A DNA stretch of 64,000 nucleotides from Streptomyces sp. ICC1 (GCF_003287935.1 NZ_CP030287.1:8806058-8870057); one strand, 5' to 3'. Shown: positions 40,991 through 51,589, numbered from the stretch's first letter. Translations and numbers: made by a program. The notes: generated from the letters alone by a model not told the origin.

Positions 40991-41568
40991 CGCACCGCCG
41001 TCCGCGCCGCCTCGGCGCGCAGCCGGCCCACGCTGCCGGGGCCCAGCCCGCCCGGCGCCACGTCCGCGGGCTCGGCGCGCCCTCCGTCCAGCACCTCGAC
41101 CCGGCCGACGCCGGCTCCCGCCAGCACCGAGGCGATCACCGCGCCCACCCGGCCGCTCCCGCGCACTTGGACCCGTATCCCCCGGCGGGCGGCCACACCC
41201 CGTAAGTCCCCGCCCGGCCTGGGGTGCACCAGGGACAGCGAGCCCAGGTCCGGTCCCAGCCGGGCCAGGGCCTCGGGCCGGGCCCGCACGGCTTGGGCCC
41301 GGGGGCCGCCGGCGGTGGCGTCATCGAGCAGGCCGGCCGCCGCCAGCCGCCGCACCACCTCGTCGACCCGCCCGTCCGCGAGCCCCATCCCCTTGCCCTG
41401 CGCGCGCAGCAGCTCCATGCCCCGGGTCCCGTCGATCAGGTCGAGGAGCAGGCCGGTGGCCGTGTCCACCGGACCGAGGACGACCGCGTGGGCGGGCGTC
41501 ACCCCGAACTGCACGGTCTGCAGATCCCGCCAGGCCCGTGCCAGTGCGGGCTTCACCTTCGGATACAT
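40990..41568 (-). CDS. ThiF-family adenylyltransferase-like protein (3' part lost)
   Basis: From ATG 41568 the protein reads KPALARAWRDLQTVQFGVTP, then LGPVDTATGLLLDLIDGTRG, a small winged-helix-like N-terminal domain. A ThiF/E1-like Rossmann start follows (IRVQVRGSGRVGAVIASVLA, GAGVGRVEVLDGG). Streptomyces has a conserved ThiF-type protein with this leader. The adenylation active site and zinc-binding Cys pairs are missing, because the sequence deteriorates near 40990. Possible role in sulfur transfer or peptide modification; undecided. Confidence 0.65.
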
Positions 41569-41794
41569 CTCAGCCTCCCCCGATCCACGCGCCGCATCGC
41601 CTCGCGCCGCTCTTCCGCAAGATTGCCCGGCCGCGGAAAGGCGCGTGAGAGTTTGTCCACAGGCGAGGGGTATCAGGCATATGAGATGGATAGCCGAGGG
41701 TTCTTTGTGGTTCTCCCGGGGTGTCCGAGAACGGATCGCGCTCGAACCCCGGAGGGGCGGGACTTCCGCCGCGGCGAGCGGGTACCGTCGTGGC

Positions 41795-42334
41795 GTGTCC
41801 GCCGATCCACCGCAGCGCGCCGTCGAAGTCCGCCGGAGCGCACGCCGCCGCAGGACCGTATCCGCCTACCGCGAGGGTGATCGTACGGTCGTCCTCATCC
41901 CTGCCCGGATGTCCGAGGCGGAGGAGCAGCGCTGGGTGGGCGTCATGCTCGACAAGCTCGCGGCCCAGGAGAGCAAGCGCACCCTGGGGGACGCGGAACT
42001 CACCGAGCGGGCCGGGCGTTTGTCCGAGCAGTACTTCGCCGGCCGCGCGCGCCCCCGCTCGGTCCGCTGGGTCACCAACCAGAACACCCGCTGGGGCTCC
42101 TGCACCCCGGCCGAGGGCAGCATCCGGCTCTCGCACCGCCTCCAGGGCATGCCGGAGTACGTCGTCGACTACGTGCTGCTGCACGAGCTGGCACACCTCC
42201 TCGTGCCCGGTCACGGCCCCGGCTTCTGGGAACTGCTCGAGGCCTACCCGCGCACCGAGCGGGCCCGCGGCTACCTCGAAGGAGTCGTGGCCGCCGAGCG
42301 TCTTCCGAAAGTCCCGGCCGCGAGGGATGAATGA
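41795..42334 (+). CDS. YgjP-like (DUF45) metallopeptidase
   Basis: GTG 41795 gives 179 residues. Features are RRRRTVSAYREGDRTVVLIP, WVTNQNTRWGSCTPAEGSIR, the zinc motif VLLHELAHLLVPGHGPGFWE (HExxH with a downstream His) and a C-terminal EAYPRTERARGYLEG. This is the YgjP/WLM-related M48-type group of cytoplasmic putative metallopeptidases, role unknown. No clear ribosome-binding site is seen. It is 128 bp upstream of the terD-type gene. Confidence 0.85.
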   Translation: MSADPPQRAVEVRRSARRRRTVSAYREGDRTVVLIPARMSEAEEQRWVGVMLDKLAAQESKRTLGDAELTERAGRLSEQYFAGRARPRSVRWVTNQNTRWGSCTPAEGSIRLSHRLQGMPEYVVDYVLLHELAHLLVPGHGPGFWELLEAYPRTERARGYLEGVVAAERLPKVPAARDE

Positions 42335-42462
42335 TCCGCAATTGCCGGTGATGTCACAGCCCGTGATATGTACCGGGTCGGTACCGACTTGGCCGGATGT
42401 CCGAGGTTGCCGTTAGCCTGAGCGGCACGTATTCACAGTCGGGATGGGGGACGGTCTTACGT

Positions 42463-43150
42463 ATGGCCAGGGAATTCCAACGCGGTCACAAGGCCAAGAT
42501 CAGTGATCTGACGGCGGGCACGGACCTCTACGTGGGTGTCCAGATCGCCGGGCCCGGACTCGCCATCGACATCAGCTGCTTCGGCCTCGACGCGAACGAG
42601 CAGCTCTCGGACGACCGCTACTTCGTCTTCTTCAACCAGCCGAAGTCGCCCGAGGAGTCCATCCAGCAGCTCGGCGCGCAGTCCGGTGACGCGGAGTCCT
42701 TCCGGGTCACCCTGGACCGCATTCCGGCCAACATCCACAAGCTGTCCTTCGCCGCCTCGATCGACGGCGCCGGCCAGATGTCGCAGATCGGCCCGGGCTA
42801 CATCCGGATCGTGGCGGGCGGCGAGGAAGTCGTCCGGTACACCTTCACGGGCTCGGAGTTCAGCACCGAGCGCGCGCTGATGATCGGCGACTTCTACCTC
42901 AAGGACGTGTGGCGCTTCGCCGCCGTCGGCCAGGGCTTCGACGGCGGTCTCGCCGCGCTGCTCCAGAACTTCGGCGGCGAGGTCGCCGAGGAGGAGCAGC
43001 TCGCACCGCAGGCGCAGGCCCCGGCCGGCGCCCCCGGCTTCGCCCCGCCGCCGCAGGGAGCCGCGCCCGCGCCCGCCTTCGGCGCTCCCGCACAGGCCCA
43101 GCCGCCGGCCCACCACCGACGTCAACGCCGGGTAGTTCGTCGCCCGCGCC
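42463..43150 (+). CDS. terD: TerD-family stress protein (3' part lost)
   Basis: ATG 42463 starts REFQRGHKAKISDLTAG with the TerD core: IDISCFGLDANEQLSDDRYF (calcium-binding Asp/Glu cluster), FFNQPKSPEESIQQLG, SFAASIDGAGQMSQIGPG and ALMIGDFYLKDVWRFAAVGQGF. TerD proteins bind calcium and act in tellurite/stress resistance with TelA-type partners. After residue 185 a Pro/Ala/Gln-rich linker starts (QAQAPAGAPGFAPPPQG), which in long Streptomyces members leads to a second domain. The adapter at 43151 removes it. Confidence 0.85.
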
Positions 43151-43169
43151 AGCTGTGTATAAGGGACAG
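43151..43169 (+). other. Nextera adapter remnant (mosaic end), assembly join
   Basis: AGCTGTGTATAAGGGACAG matches the mosaic end at 17 of 19 positions. TerD before it and the copper oxidase after it are both cut and happen to be in the same frame, so the apparent fusion is false. Confidence 0.9.
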
Positions 43170-44822
43170 CCCCCCGGGTTTCCCCCTTCCCGACGGGCCG
43201 TGCTCGGCGCGGGCGCCGCCCTCGCCGGCTCCGGGCTGCTCGCCGCCTGCGGGGGCTCCGGCACGGCCGGCATGGACCACGGCTCCGGCGCCACGGCCGG
43301 CGGCTCCTCCGGCGCCGCGGTTCCCGGCGGCTACGTCGACCCGGCCGGCCCCGAGGTGCGGGCCGCCGAGGCCGCCCGCACGGCCGCCGGCCCGCTCACC
43401 GAGGTCCGGCTGACGGCCACCGCCACCCCGCTCGACCTCGGCGGCGGCCGCACCGTCCGCTCATGGGCGTACGGGGACCGACTGCCCGGCGGGGAGGTAC
43501 GGGTCACCGCCGGCGGCACCCTGGCCCTGACCCTCGCCAACAACCTGCCCGCCGCCACCTCCCTGCACTGGCACGGGCTGGCGCTGCGCAACGACATGGA
43601 CGGGGTGCCGGGGCTGACCCAGCGGGACATCGCCCCGGGCGGCTCGTTCACGTACCGGTTCGCCGTCACGCACCCGGGGACGTACTGGTTCCACCCGCAC
43701 TCCGGGGTCCAGCAGGACCGCGGCCTGTACGCGCCGCTGATCGTCGAGGACCCCAAGGAGCCGCTCTCCTACGACAAGGAGTGGGTGGTCGTCCTGGACG
43801 ACTGGCTCGACGGCGTGGACGGCTCCACGCCGGACGCCGTGCTCGCCGAACTCCGCAAGGGCATGGGCGCGAGCCCGGGCGGCGGCCACGCGGGCCACGG
43901 CTCCTCCGGCTCCTCCTCCGCAGGCTCCGACTCCGACTCCGACTCCAGCTCCGGCTCGCCCGCGCCGACCGCCACCGGCGGCCCGTCGCGCGTCCTGATG
44001 GGCGGCGACAGCGAGGTGCTCGGCAAGGACGCGGGAGACGTCGCGTACCCGTACTACCTGGTCAACGGCCGCATCCCGGACGACCCGTCGGTCTTCGCCG
44101 CCCGCCCCGGCGACCGGATCCGGCTCCGCATCGTCAACGCGGGCGGGGACACCGCCTTCCGGGTCGCCCTCGGCGGCCACGAACTCACCGTCACCCACGC
44201 CGACGGCTTCCCCGTCGAGCACACCGCGGCGCGCTCGCTGCTGCTCGGCATGGGCGAGCGGTACGACGTCCTGGTGACGGCGGGCGACGGGGTGTTCCCG
44301 CTGACCGCGCTGGCCGAGGGCAAGGGGCGGTCGGCGTCGGCGCTCGCCCTGCTGCGCACCGCTCCGGGTACGGCGCCGACCGCGGAAACCCGGCCCGCCG
44401 AGCTGTCCGGGCGGCCGCTGACGGCGGACTCGCTGAAGGCGGCGGAGCCGGTGGCGCTGGCCGCGCGGGAGCCGGACCGCACGGTGAAGCTCAAACTGAC
44501 GGGCTCGATGGCCGCGTACGACTGGGCCTTCGACGGCAAGCCGTACGCGCCGGACCGGCTGCACGAGATGAAGGCGGGCGAACGGGTCCGGCTGGAGTTC
44601 AACAACTCCACAACGATGTGGCACCCGCTGCACCTGCACGGGCACACCTTCGCCGTCGGCGGCCGCCCGGGCGGGGTCCGCAAGGACACGGCCGTGATCT
44701 TGCCGGGCGGGAAGCTGACGGCGGACTTCGACGCGGACAACCCCGGCCTGTGGATGGTGCATTGCCACAACGTCTACCACGCGGAGGCCGGAATGATGAC
44801 CGCCCTCGGCTACCGCCGCTAG
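43170..44822 (+). CDS. Tat-exported multicopper oxidase (first residues lost)
   Basis: The frame opens at the adapter with SRRAVLGAGAALAGSGLLAAC, a twin-arginine lipoprotein signal; only the initial residues are missing. The three-cupredoxin pattern shows all copper sites: LHWHGLAL, YWFHPHSGVQ, MWHPLHLHGHTFAV, and VHCHNVYHAEAGM with the T1 Cys and the axial Met. An insertion in domain 2 is rich in Gly, Ser, Asp and His (HAGHGSSGSSSAGSDSDSDS). It fits laccase or cuprous/metallo-oxidase types acting outside the cell; the substrate cannot be told. Confidence 0.88.
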   Translation, partial: PPGFPPSRRAVLGAGAALAGSGLLAACGGSGTAGMDHGSGATAGGSSGAAVPGGYVDPAGPEVRAAEAARTAAGPLTEVRLTATATPLDLGGGRTVRSWAYGDRLPGGEVRVTAGGTLALTLANNLPAATSLHWHGLALRNDMDGVPGLTQRDIAPGGSFTYRFAVTHPGTYWFHPHSGVQQDRGLYAPLIVEDPKEPLSYDKEWVVVLDDWLDGVDGSTPDAVLAELRKGMGASPGGGHAGHGSSGSSSAGSDSDSDSSSGSPAPTATGGPSRVLMGGDSEVLGKDAGDVAYPYYLVNGRIPDDPSVFAARPGDRIRLRIVNAGGDTAFRVALGGHELTVTHADGFPVEHTAARSLLLGMGERYDVLVTAGDGVFPLTALAEGKGRSASALALLRTAPGTAPTAETRPAELSGRPLTADSLKAAEPVALAAREPDRTVKLKLTGSMAAYDWAFDGKPYAPDRLHEMKAGERVRLEFNNSTTMWHPLHLHGHTFAVGGRPGGVRKDTAVILPGGKLTADFDADNPGLWMVHCHNVYHAEAGMMTALGYRR

Positions 44823-45004
44823 TACTGCCGCCCGCTGGCGGGCCCGGCGCCGCGCGGCCGTTCGCGCGGCCCCGGGCCCGCACCGGGCCGGGGATGTCCG
44901 GGGCCGTGCCGCCCGGGCCCGAAATGCCCGGCGCGCAGGGCGCGGTCCATGAAAGGCTGGTGATCGTCACGCGCCGATTGCGACCTGAAGGATTCCCCGC
45001 CGGT

Positions 45005-45475
45005 ATGAGCACCCCGCCGAACCCGCCCAGCACTCCGTCCGGCCCGCCGACGGAGCCCGCGGGCACCCCCATACCCGAAGCGGCCTCCATACCGGCGCCT
45101 TCGCAGCCCCTGTCGCTCGAGAAGCCCCCGGCCGACGCGGCCCCGGCACAGACCCCGGCACAGGCCGAGGCGGAGCCCGCCGCGGAGATCCCGGCACAGG
45201 TCGCGGCAGAGCCCGCGGCGGACGCCCCGGCGCAGGTCCCGGCGGAGCCCGCGGCACAGGCCCCCGCGCAGGTCCCGGCACAGGTCGCGGCAGAGCCCGC
45301 GGCGGACGCCCCGGCGCAGGTCCCGGCGGAGCCCGCGGCACAGGCCCCCGCGCAGGTCCCGGCACAGGTCGCGGCGGAGCCCGCGGCGCAGGCCCCCGCG
45401 CAGGTCCCGGCGCAGGTCCCGGCGGAGCCCGCGGCGCAGGTCCCGGCGCAGTCCTCGGCCGCTCCCGCTCCCCGC
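45005..45475 (+). CDS. N-terminus of a repeat-rich Ala/Pro/Glu protein (3' part lost)
   Basis: ATG 45005 with AAGGA upstream starts a disordered protein (STPPNPPSTPSGPPTEPAG). It then carries a 28-residue repeat, VAAEPAADAPAQVPAEPAAQ followed by APAQVPAQ, encoded by 84-bp units that are DNA-identical in the first two copies (45200-45283, 45284-45367). The frame passes into antisense kinase DNA near 45475. Domains that would identify it are lost. Confidence 0.45.
45200..45435. repeat. 84-bp coding tandem repeat
   Basis: Two near-perfect 84-bp units and a third degenerate one encode the Ala/Pro/Glu/Gln repeat of the gene above. Being in frame, copy-number change keeps the reading frame. Confidence 0.8.
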
Positions 45476-47707
45476 CGGGGAGGGCGCCGTCGCCGGCCGC
45501 TGTTCCGGAGGCGGGTCGAGTGCGTGCTCCGCCTCCAGCGCCCGCTCCCGGGCGGACTGCGGGGCGCCGGCCGTGATGGCGCCCTGGATCAGGGAGTTCG
45601 GAAGCAGCACCACGGCGGTGGTCCCGCCGTACGGTGACATGCGCAGGTGCACCTTCACCCCGTGCCGGGCCGAGAGGCGGCTGACCACGAAGAGCCCGAG
45701 CCTGTCGCTGTCGAAGAGGTCGAGCGCCTCGGACTGCTCGATGCGCCGGTTGGCCTCGTTCAGGGACTCCCGCCCCATGCCCAGCCCGCGGTCCTCCACT
45801 TCCAGGACGTAGCCGGCGCCCACGGGTTCACCGCTGACCCGGACCTTGGTGTGGGGCGGCGAGAACTGGGTGGCGTTCTCGATCAGTTCGGCGAGCAGGT
45901 GGGTGAGGTCGGCGACGGCGCCGCCGATGACGGCGGCCTCGGCGAGCTGGCGGACCTCGACGCGCGGGTAGTCCTCGATCTCAGAGACGGCGGCCCGTAC
46001 GACGTTCGTCAGCGGGATCGGCATCCGCCAGGCGCGGCCCGGGGCCGCGCCCGACAGGATGATCAGGCTCTCCGCGTGCCGCCGCATCCGGGTGGTGAGG
46101 TGGTCGAGGCGGAAGAGGTCGCCGAGCTCGTTCGGATCGTCGGCCCGCCGCTCCATCGAGTCGAGCAGGGTCAGCTGCTTGTGCACCAGGACCTGGCTGC
46201 GCCGGGCGAGGTTGACGAAGACGCCGCTCACTCCGCTGGCCAGCTCGGCGCGCTCCACGGCGGCGCTGAGTGCGGCCCGGTGGACGGTCGCGAGCGCCTC
46301 GCCGACCTGGGTGATCTCGTCCTCCGCGGCCGGGCCCTCGGGGGTCTCGGCGGATACGTCGATGTCCTGGCCGGCCCGCAACCGCTCCATGGCCCGCGGG
46401 AGTTTGCGGTGCGCGATCTCCAGCGCGGTGTTGCGCAGCGAGACCAGCTCGACGACCAGGGCCCGGCCGATGCGGACCGAGATGACGAGCGAGGCGGCCA
46501 CCGCGGCCAGGCCCAGGACGACGGCGGCGCCGGCGGGGCTGAGCGCGCCCGTGCCGAACGGGTCGGCGCGGTCGGCGGCCTGGGTGTGGGCGGCGTTCTC
46601 GATGTCGCGCATCGAGGCGGCGACGGAGGTGTACGCCGCCTCCCAGCCGGCGGGCGGGCCGGCCGCGCGGGTGTCCTTGGCCGCTGCGGCCTCGCCGGCG
46701 CCGGCGCCGGCGGACAGCGCCCGGTCCTCGGCCCCGATCAGCTCGGCGTAGACGGCGCTCTTGGCCACCGCCTGCCAGGCGCCCTGCTGCGCGGCGGGCA
46801 GGTCCCGGGCGGCGGAGTCGGTCAGGATCCGGCGGGTCTCGACCGCACCCGCCAGGCGGCGAAGCGATTCTCCACCGCGCGGCCCCGGCACCGTCAGCAG
46901 CGCGTCCTCCCGTGAGAGCTGTTCGCCGGCCCGCGCGAACTCCAGCAGGACCCGGGCGTCGGGGCCGAGTTCGGCGTCCTCGCCGCCGCCGGAGAGGGCG
47001 CCGCCGAACTCCAGCGCGGAATCGATCACCCGGGTGTACGTCTCGTAGGCGGCTTCGGGGGTCGCGCGGCGGCGGGTGACGTCCTCGCGCACCGGGCCGA
47101 GCCCCTCGGCGGCGGCGACGAAGGCGCGCAGCCGGATCACGATGTCGGTGCGGTAGTCACCCGAGTCGGCGACGGTGTTGCGGTCGCCGAGCCGCAGCGC
47201 CCGTACGGCGGTGTCGGTGCGGCGCGCCTGCTGGTCCAGGGCCTCGGCCTGGCCGGGTGCCTGGGCGGCCGCGGCCTGGCCGGCGGTGGGATCGGCCAGC
47301 AGGCGCACGGCCGTGCGCCGTTCGGCCTGGAGCTGGGTGAGGGCGGCGGCGACCGGGACCCGCAGTTCCCGGTCGACCCGCTGGACACGGCTCAGGCGGG
47401 CGACGTCCTGGGCCGCGTCGACCGTGGCGAACGCCCAGAGGGCGAGCAGGGAGACCACCGGCACCATCAGCAGCGAGACGATCTTCGCGCGGACGGTGGC
47501 GGGGCGCAGCCTCAGCCGCGGCCTCGGCCCGCCACCGGGGCCGGCGGCGGCCGGTATCCCGGGCGGGGCGCCGTGGCTCTCGTGGTGGGCCGGCTCCTCG
47601 GCGGGCGGTCCGGCGTGTGCCCGGCGGCCCGCCCCCCTGGCGCCGCCGCCCGCAGGCGCGGGCGGCCGCGCCGCCGCTGCTTCCGGTGACTTGCGGGGTC
47701 TGCGCAT
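45475..47707 (-). CDS. CvnA-like nitrate-sensor-type histidine kinase (3' end lost)
   Basis: ATG 47707 begins a long protein. A disordered Pro/Ala leader is followed by a first membrane helix (IVSLLMVPVVSLLALWAFAT) and a large extracytoplasmic nitrate/nitrite-sensor-like helical domain. A second helix (AAVVLGLAAVAASLVISVRIG), HAMP (LRNTALEIAHRKLPRAMERL), a dimerisation region with FVNLARRSQVLVHKQLTLLD, and HATPase boxes ELIENATQFS and EDRGLGMG follow. This is the architecture of CvnA, the kinase-like component of Streptomyces conservons (cvnA-D with a GTPase). The Cvn partner genes would be downstream, but the sequence is cut near 45475. Confidence 0.8.
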
Positions 47708-47749
47708 GGGCTCCTCGTTCCGGGCGGTGGCGGTGCGTACGTGCGGTGC

Positions 47750-49661
47750 GTGACGGGGGGAGCGGGGCGGTGGCCCGCAGGACCACGGAGCCGAGCGCGG
47801 GGAGGGTGACGGTCAGCTTGCCGGCGGCGGAGGCGCGCAGCGGCGCGGCGGCGCCGGGTGCTCCTTGGGCGGCTGCTCCCTGGGCGGGTGCTCCTTGGGC
47901 GGCTGCTCCTTGGCCGTAGAGGGTGCGGTACTGGGCGCCGGCCGGGGCGTCGAGCTCGATGGTGCGGGGCTCGGTGCCGTTGTTGGCGGCGACCAGGTAC
48001 TCGGTGCGCGTGCGGGTGTCGGTGCGGGCGAAGGCGTAGGCCGAACGGTCGGAGAAACGTTCACTCTGGACGCCGTCCCGCAGGGCCGGGTGGTCCTTGG
48101 TGAGCTGCGCGAGAGCACTGATCTGCTTGTAGAGCGGGTGCTCCGGATCGTAAGCATCGCTCGCGTGCGTGCGCGCCGTTCCGAGCTGGTCGTCGTCCAG
48201 GTAGTCGGCGGCCTTCGAGGCGAAGAGCGGCTGGCGCGCGTCCTTGTCGCCGCCCGCCCCGGTGAAGCCCTGCTCATCGCCGGAGTAGACCACCGGGTTG
48301 CCCCGCGAGAAGAACATCAGCTCGTTGGCCAACCGGTAGCGGTCCAGCAGCTCCTGCTCCCCCGCGGCCGGCCGGTCCTGCTTCAGGAAGGTCCCGAAGC
48401 GGCCCATGTCGTGGTTGCCGAGGAAGGTGACCTGCTCGTACGCGTTCGCCTTGTCCGTCGTGTACCGGTAGTCGTCACCGAAGACCGAGGCCAACCGCCC
48501 GGCGTCCGCGCCCTGGGAGGCGTAGGAGCGGATCGCCTCCTGCAGCGGGAAGTCGAGCGTGGCGTCGAGGCGGCCCCGCGTCACGTACGGGGAGGTGACG
48601 GCGGTGTCGGCCGAGTAGACCTCGCCGAACATGAAGAAGTCCTCGCGGCCGCGCCGGGCCGCGTACGCGTCGAGGGCGGTCGCCCACTGCGTCCAGAACC
48701 CGGTGTCGACGTGCTTGACCGTGTCGATCCGGAAGCCGTCGATGTCGAAGTCCTTGACCCACTTCTCGTAGATCTTCTCCATCCCCTCCACGACCTCGGG
48801 ACGCTCGGTCCACAGGTCGTCGAGGCCGAAGAAGTCGCCCTGGTCGGACGATTCGCCGGCGAAGGTGGAGTCGCCCCGGTTGTGGTACATCAACGGGTCG
48901 TTGAGCCAGGCCGGCGACTTGAGGTTCTTCTTCGCGTCCGGGACGAAGGGGGTGCGCGGGAAGGAGTCCGCGTCGACCTTGGGGAACTTCGCCTCCCCGG
49001 CCGCGTAGTCCGCGTCCTTGAACGGCACCCCGTCCTTGGTCAGATAGGGGAAGGCGCCCTTGGAGAGGTACCCGTAGGAGGCCTCCCGGTAGTCGACCAC
49101 GTCGGCGGTGTGGTTGGTGATGACGTCGAAGAAGACCTTCATCCCCTTCCCGTGCGCCTTGTCGATCAGCCGCTCCAGGTCGGCGTTGGTGCCGAAGTGC
49201 GGGTCGACCTGGGTGAAGTCGGTGATCCAGTAGCCGTGGTAGCCGGCCGACACGTCCTTGCCCGTCCCCTGGACCGGCTGGTTCTTGAAGATCGGCGCCA
49301 TCCAGATGGCCGTGGTGCCGAGCCCCTTGATGTAGTCCAGCCGGTCGGTCAGCCCCTTGAGGTCCCCGCCCTGGTAGAAGCCCTTGTCCGTCGGGTCCAG
49401 ACCGGTCTCCAGCCGGGAACCGGTCAGGCCGCCCCGGTCGTTGCGCGGATCGCCGTTCGCGAACCGGTCCGGGAGCACGAAGTAGAACTGCTCCCGGGTC
49501 AGGTCGTGCCGCGCGGACTCGGCCGCCAGCTTGGCGTCCGAGGGCGGACCCGGCGGCGCCTTGGCGGCGGCCGCCGCGGCGGCGGGGAGGGCGGGCAGGA
49601 GCGTCACGGCCAGGGTGGCGGCGAGCACTCCCGCGGCGCCGGCGAGGGCGGGGCGTATCAA
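47750..49661 (-). CDS. Secreted GH13 alpha-amylase (extreme C-terminus lost)
   Basis: ATG 49661 gives a signal peptide (GVLAATLAVTLLPALPAAAAA) and a GH13 barrel: region I DVITNHTAD, region II DGFRIDTVKH with the nucleophile Asp, region III EVYSADTA with the acid Glu, region IV FLGNHDMGRF with the third Asp. The N-terminal strand QFYFVLPDRFANGDPRND is typical of the pullulanase-type/maltogenic group. A Gln/Gly/Ala repeat (GAAAQGAPAQGAAAQGAPG) interrupts the C-terminal beta domain. About 637 residues reach VVLRATAPLPP and then change at a join near 47750. Confidence 0.88.
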
Positions 49662-49702
49662 GGCGGTTCTCCTCGGATGCGGGACGGAGCGGGACGGGAG
49701 GG

Positions 49703-50037
49703 TCAGTTGCGCCAGGTGTCGGTCAGCGTGACCTTGCCGTTCGCGGGGACGGTGGCGGACCGGTTGGCTCCGCTCTCCCAGGTGACGTTTCCGGCGGCGT
49801 CCTTGCGGACGTACTTGTACGCGAAGACCGTGCCGGGCGGGAGCGTGACGTCGAGCTTCCAGACGGGGTAGGCGGCCGGGTCGAGCTTGAGGGCGCTCGC
49901 GGTGTTCCAGCTGCCGAGCTCGGCGCGGTCACCGGTGACGTAGATGTTCTGGCCGAGCACGGTGGCGGCGTTGACGGCGAAGGAGGCCCCGGCGGTGGAA
50001 GTGGGGGTGGCCGTGGCAGGCACTGACGAGCCGTTCG
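49703..50037 (-). CDS. CBM20 starch-binding C-terminal domain (rest lost)
   Basis: This frame ends at 49703 and encodes a CBM20 module: [40 protein letters not shown] (starch-site Trp), [31 protein letters not shown]. It is the last domain of a secreted amylolytic enzyme whose catalytic part is cut off by adapter at 50038. It lies 41 bp upstream of the GH13 gene on the same strand, consistent with a starch-degradation cluster. Confidence 0.8.
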
Positions 50038-50052
50038 GTGTATAAGGGGCAG
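50034..50052 (+). other. Nextera adapter remnant (mosaic end), assembly join
   Basis: The core GTGTATAAG with a degenerate AGACAG tail (13 of 19 positions) marks the break. The CBM20 gene is cut here; M1 peptidase DNA follows. Confidence 0.7.
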
Positions 50053-50070
50053 GGCTACGGGGCTACGGGG

Positions 50071-51522
50071 CTACGGAACCCTTGCGGCCTTCGGGGCCTT
50101 CGGGGCGGCGGGTCGTGCCTTCCCGTACAGCCACACGTCCCAGACCGCCTTCAGGTCGTGCCCCGTCTTCTCCTGCGCGTAGGCGGTGAAGTCGGCCGTG
50201 CTCACGTTCCCGTGCCGGTGGTCCGCGGCCCAGCCCCGCACCAGGGCGAAGAACGCCTCGTCGCCGACCTCCTGCCGGATCCGCTGCAGGACCATCGCCC
50301 CGCGCCCGTACACCGGGGCCGCGGAGATGTCCTCGGGCCCCGGCGGGGCGGCCGGCGGGAAGGCGTCCCAGGCGGAGCCGGCCTCCGGGTCGACGTCGGT
50401 GTCCCCGGACAGGTACGCGTCGAAGTGCGCCTGCGCGCTCGGCCCGCCGTGGTCCTCGGACCACAGCCACTCGGCGTACGTGGCGAAGCCCTCGTTGAGC
50501 CACATGTCCTTCCAGGACTTCGGAGACAGCGAGTCGCCGAACCACTGGTGGGCCAGCTCGTGCAGGACCAGCTCCTCGCTGCCGGGCGCACCGGAGAACA
50601 CCGGCCGGGTCTGCGTCTCCAGCGCGTAGCCCAGGGTGCCCCCGGGCAGCACGATCGCGCCCGTCGTGGAGAAGGGGTAGGGGCCGAACCGGCCCGCGCC
50701 CCACTCGACCATCTCCGGCAGCCGGGCCAGCGCGGCCTCGGACGCGGCCGCCTCCCCGGGCGCGACCGCCTCGTAGAAGGGGATCCCGGAGGCCGTCCGC
50801 CCGGTCGTGACCTCGAACTTCCCCACTGCGGCGGTCGCCAGGTAGCTCGCCATCGGCTCCGGGCTGTGCCAGGCGAACACCGTCCGCCCGTCCGCGTCCC
50901 GGGTCCGGGAGCGCAGTTCCCCGTTGGACACCGCCTCGTACCCCTGGGGGACGGTCAGCGTGATGTCGTAGGTGGCCTTGTCGCTCGGGTGGTGGTTCCC
51001 CGGGAACCAGGCCATCGACCCGACGGGCTCGCCGACGGCGACGGCTCCGTCTCCGTCCGCGGTGGCGATCCAGCCCTCCTTGGAGCCGTCGGGATCGGTG
51101 ACGGGCTTGGGCCTGCCCGAGTAGTCGATCTCCGTACGGAACACCTCGCCGCGTTCGAGGTCCTCGGCGGGGCGCACGGTCAGCTCGTTGCCGGTCCGGT
51201 TGAACCGGGCCCCCTCGCCCTGCACGCGCACGCGCTCGACGCCGAGGCCGGCGAGGTCCAGGTTGAAGGAGCTGAGCTCCTGCTCGGCGCGGGCGGTGAT
51301 GACGGCGGTGGCGTCCAGCCGCCCGGCGGCGGGGTCGTAGGCGAGGTCCAGGTCGTAGTGCTCGACCTGGTAGCCGCCGTTGCCGGCCTTCGGGAAGTAC
51401 GGGTCGCGCAGCCCCGACGCGCCCGGCCGCCCCTGCACGGTCTCCCCCGTACAGCCCGTGGTGAGGGCGAGGAGGACGGCGACGGCGGGGGCGGCGAGGC
51501 GGGAGAACGTGCGGTGATCCAC
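50071..51522 (-). CDS. M1-family metallopeptidase lipoprotein
   Basis: ATG 51522 gives 483 residues. Lipobox LLALTTGC marks a lipid-anchored extracytoplasmic protein. The N-terminal beta domain is followed by the M1 core: GGTLGYALETQTRP (equivalent to GAMEN), the zinc motif VLHELAHQWFGDSL with the downstream Glu in WLNEGFATYAEW, and a catalytic Tyr region VYGRGAMVLQRIRQ. Unlike PepN it lacks the large C-terminal helical domain, so it is the short secreted aminopeptidase-like class. Substrate unknown. Confidence 0.9.
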   Translation of the reverse strand: MDHRTFSRLAAPAVAVLLALTTGCTGETVQGRPGASGLRDPYFPKAGNGGYQVEHYDLDLAYDPAAGRLDATAVITARAEQELSSFNLDLAGLGVERVRVQGEGARFNRTGNELTVRPAEDLERGEVFRTEIDYSGRPKPVTDPDGSKEGWIATADGDGAVAVGEPVGSMAWFPGNHHPSDKATYDITLTVPQGYEAVSNGELRSRTRDADGRTVFAWHSPEPMASYLATAAVGKFEVTTGRTASGIPFYEAVAPGEAAASEAALARLPEMVEWGAGRFGPYPFSTTGAIVLPGGTLGYALETQTRPVFSGAPGSEELVLHELAHQWFGDSLSPKSWKDMWLNEGFATYAEWLWSEDHGGPSAQAHFDAYLSGDTDVDPEAGSAWDAFPPAAPPGPEDISAAPVYGRGAMVLQRIRQEVGDEAFFALVRGWAADHRHGNVSTADFTAYAQEKTGHDLKAVWDVWLYGKARPAAPKAPKAARVP

Positions 51523-51589
51523 GCGCTCGAGACTATGCGAGGCGCTCCGCTTTCCGGTGCCTCCCTCGAGCCGGGGGCCACCTGTCGGA

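Noticed and set aside
42909..44822. Apparent TerD-multicopper oxidase fusion
   Set aside because: A mosaic-end adapter lies at the junction; the common open frame is chance.
44819..47707. Minus-strand kinase frame extending to 44819 with Arg/Leu/Gly repeats
   Set aside because: The part below about 45475 is the antisense of the 84-bp repeat gene and not kinase sequence.
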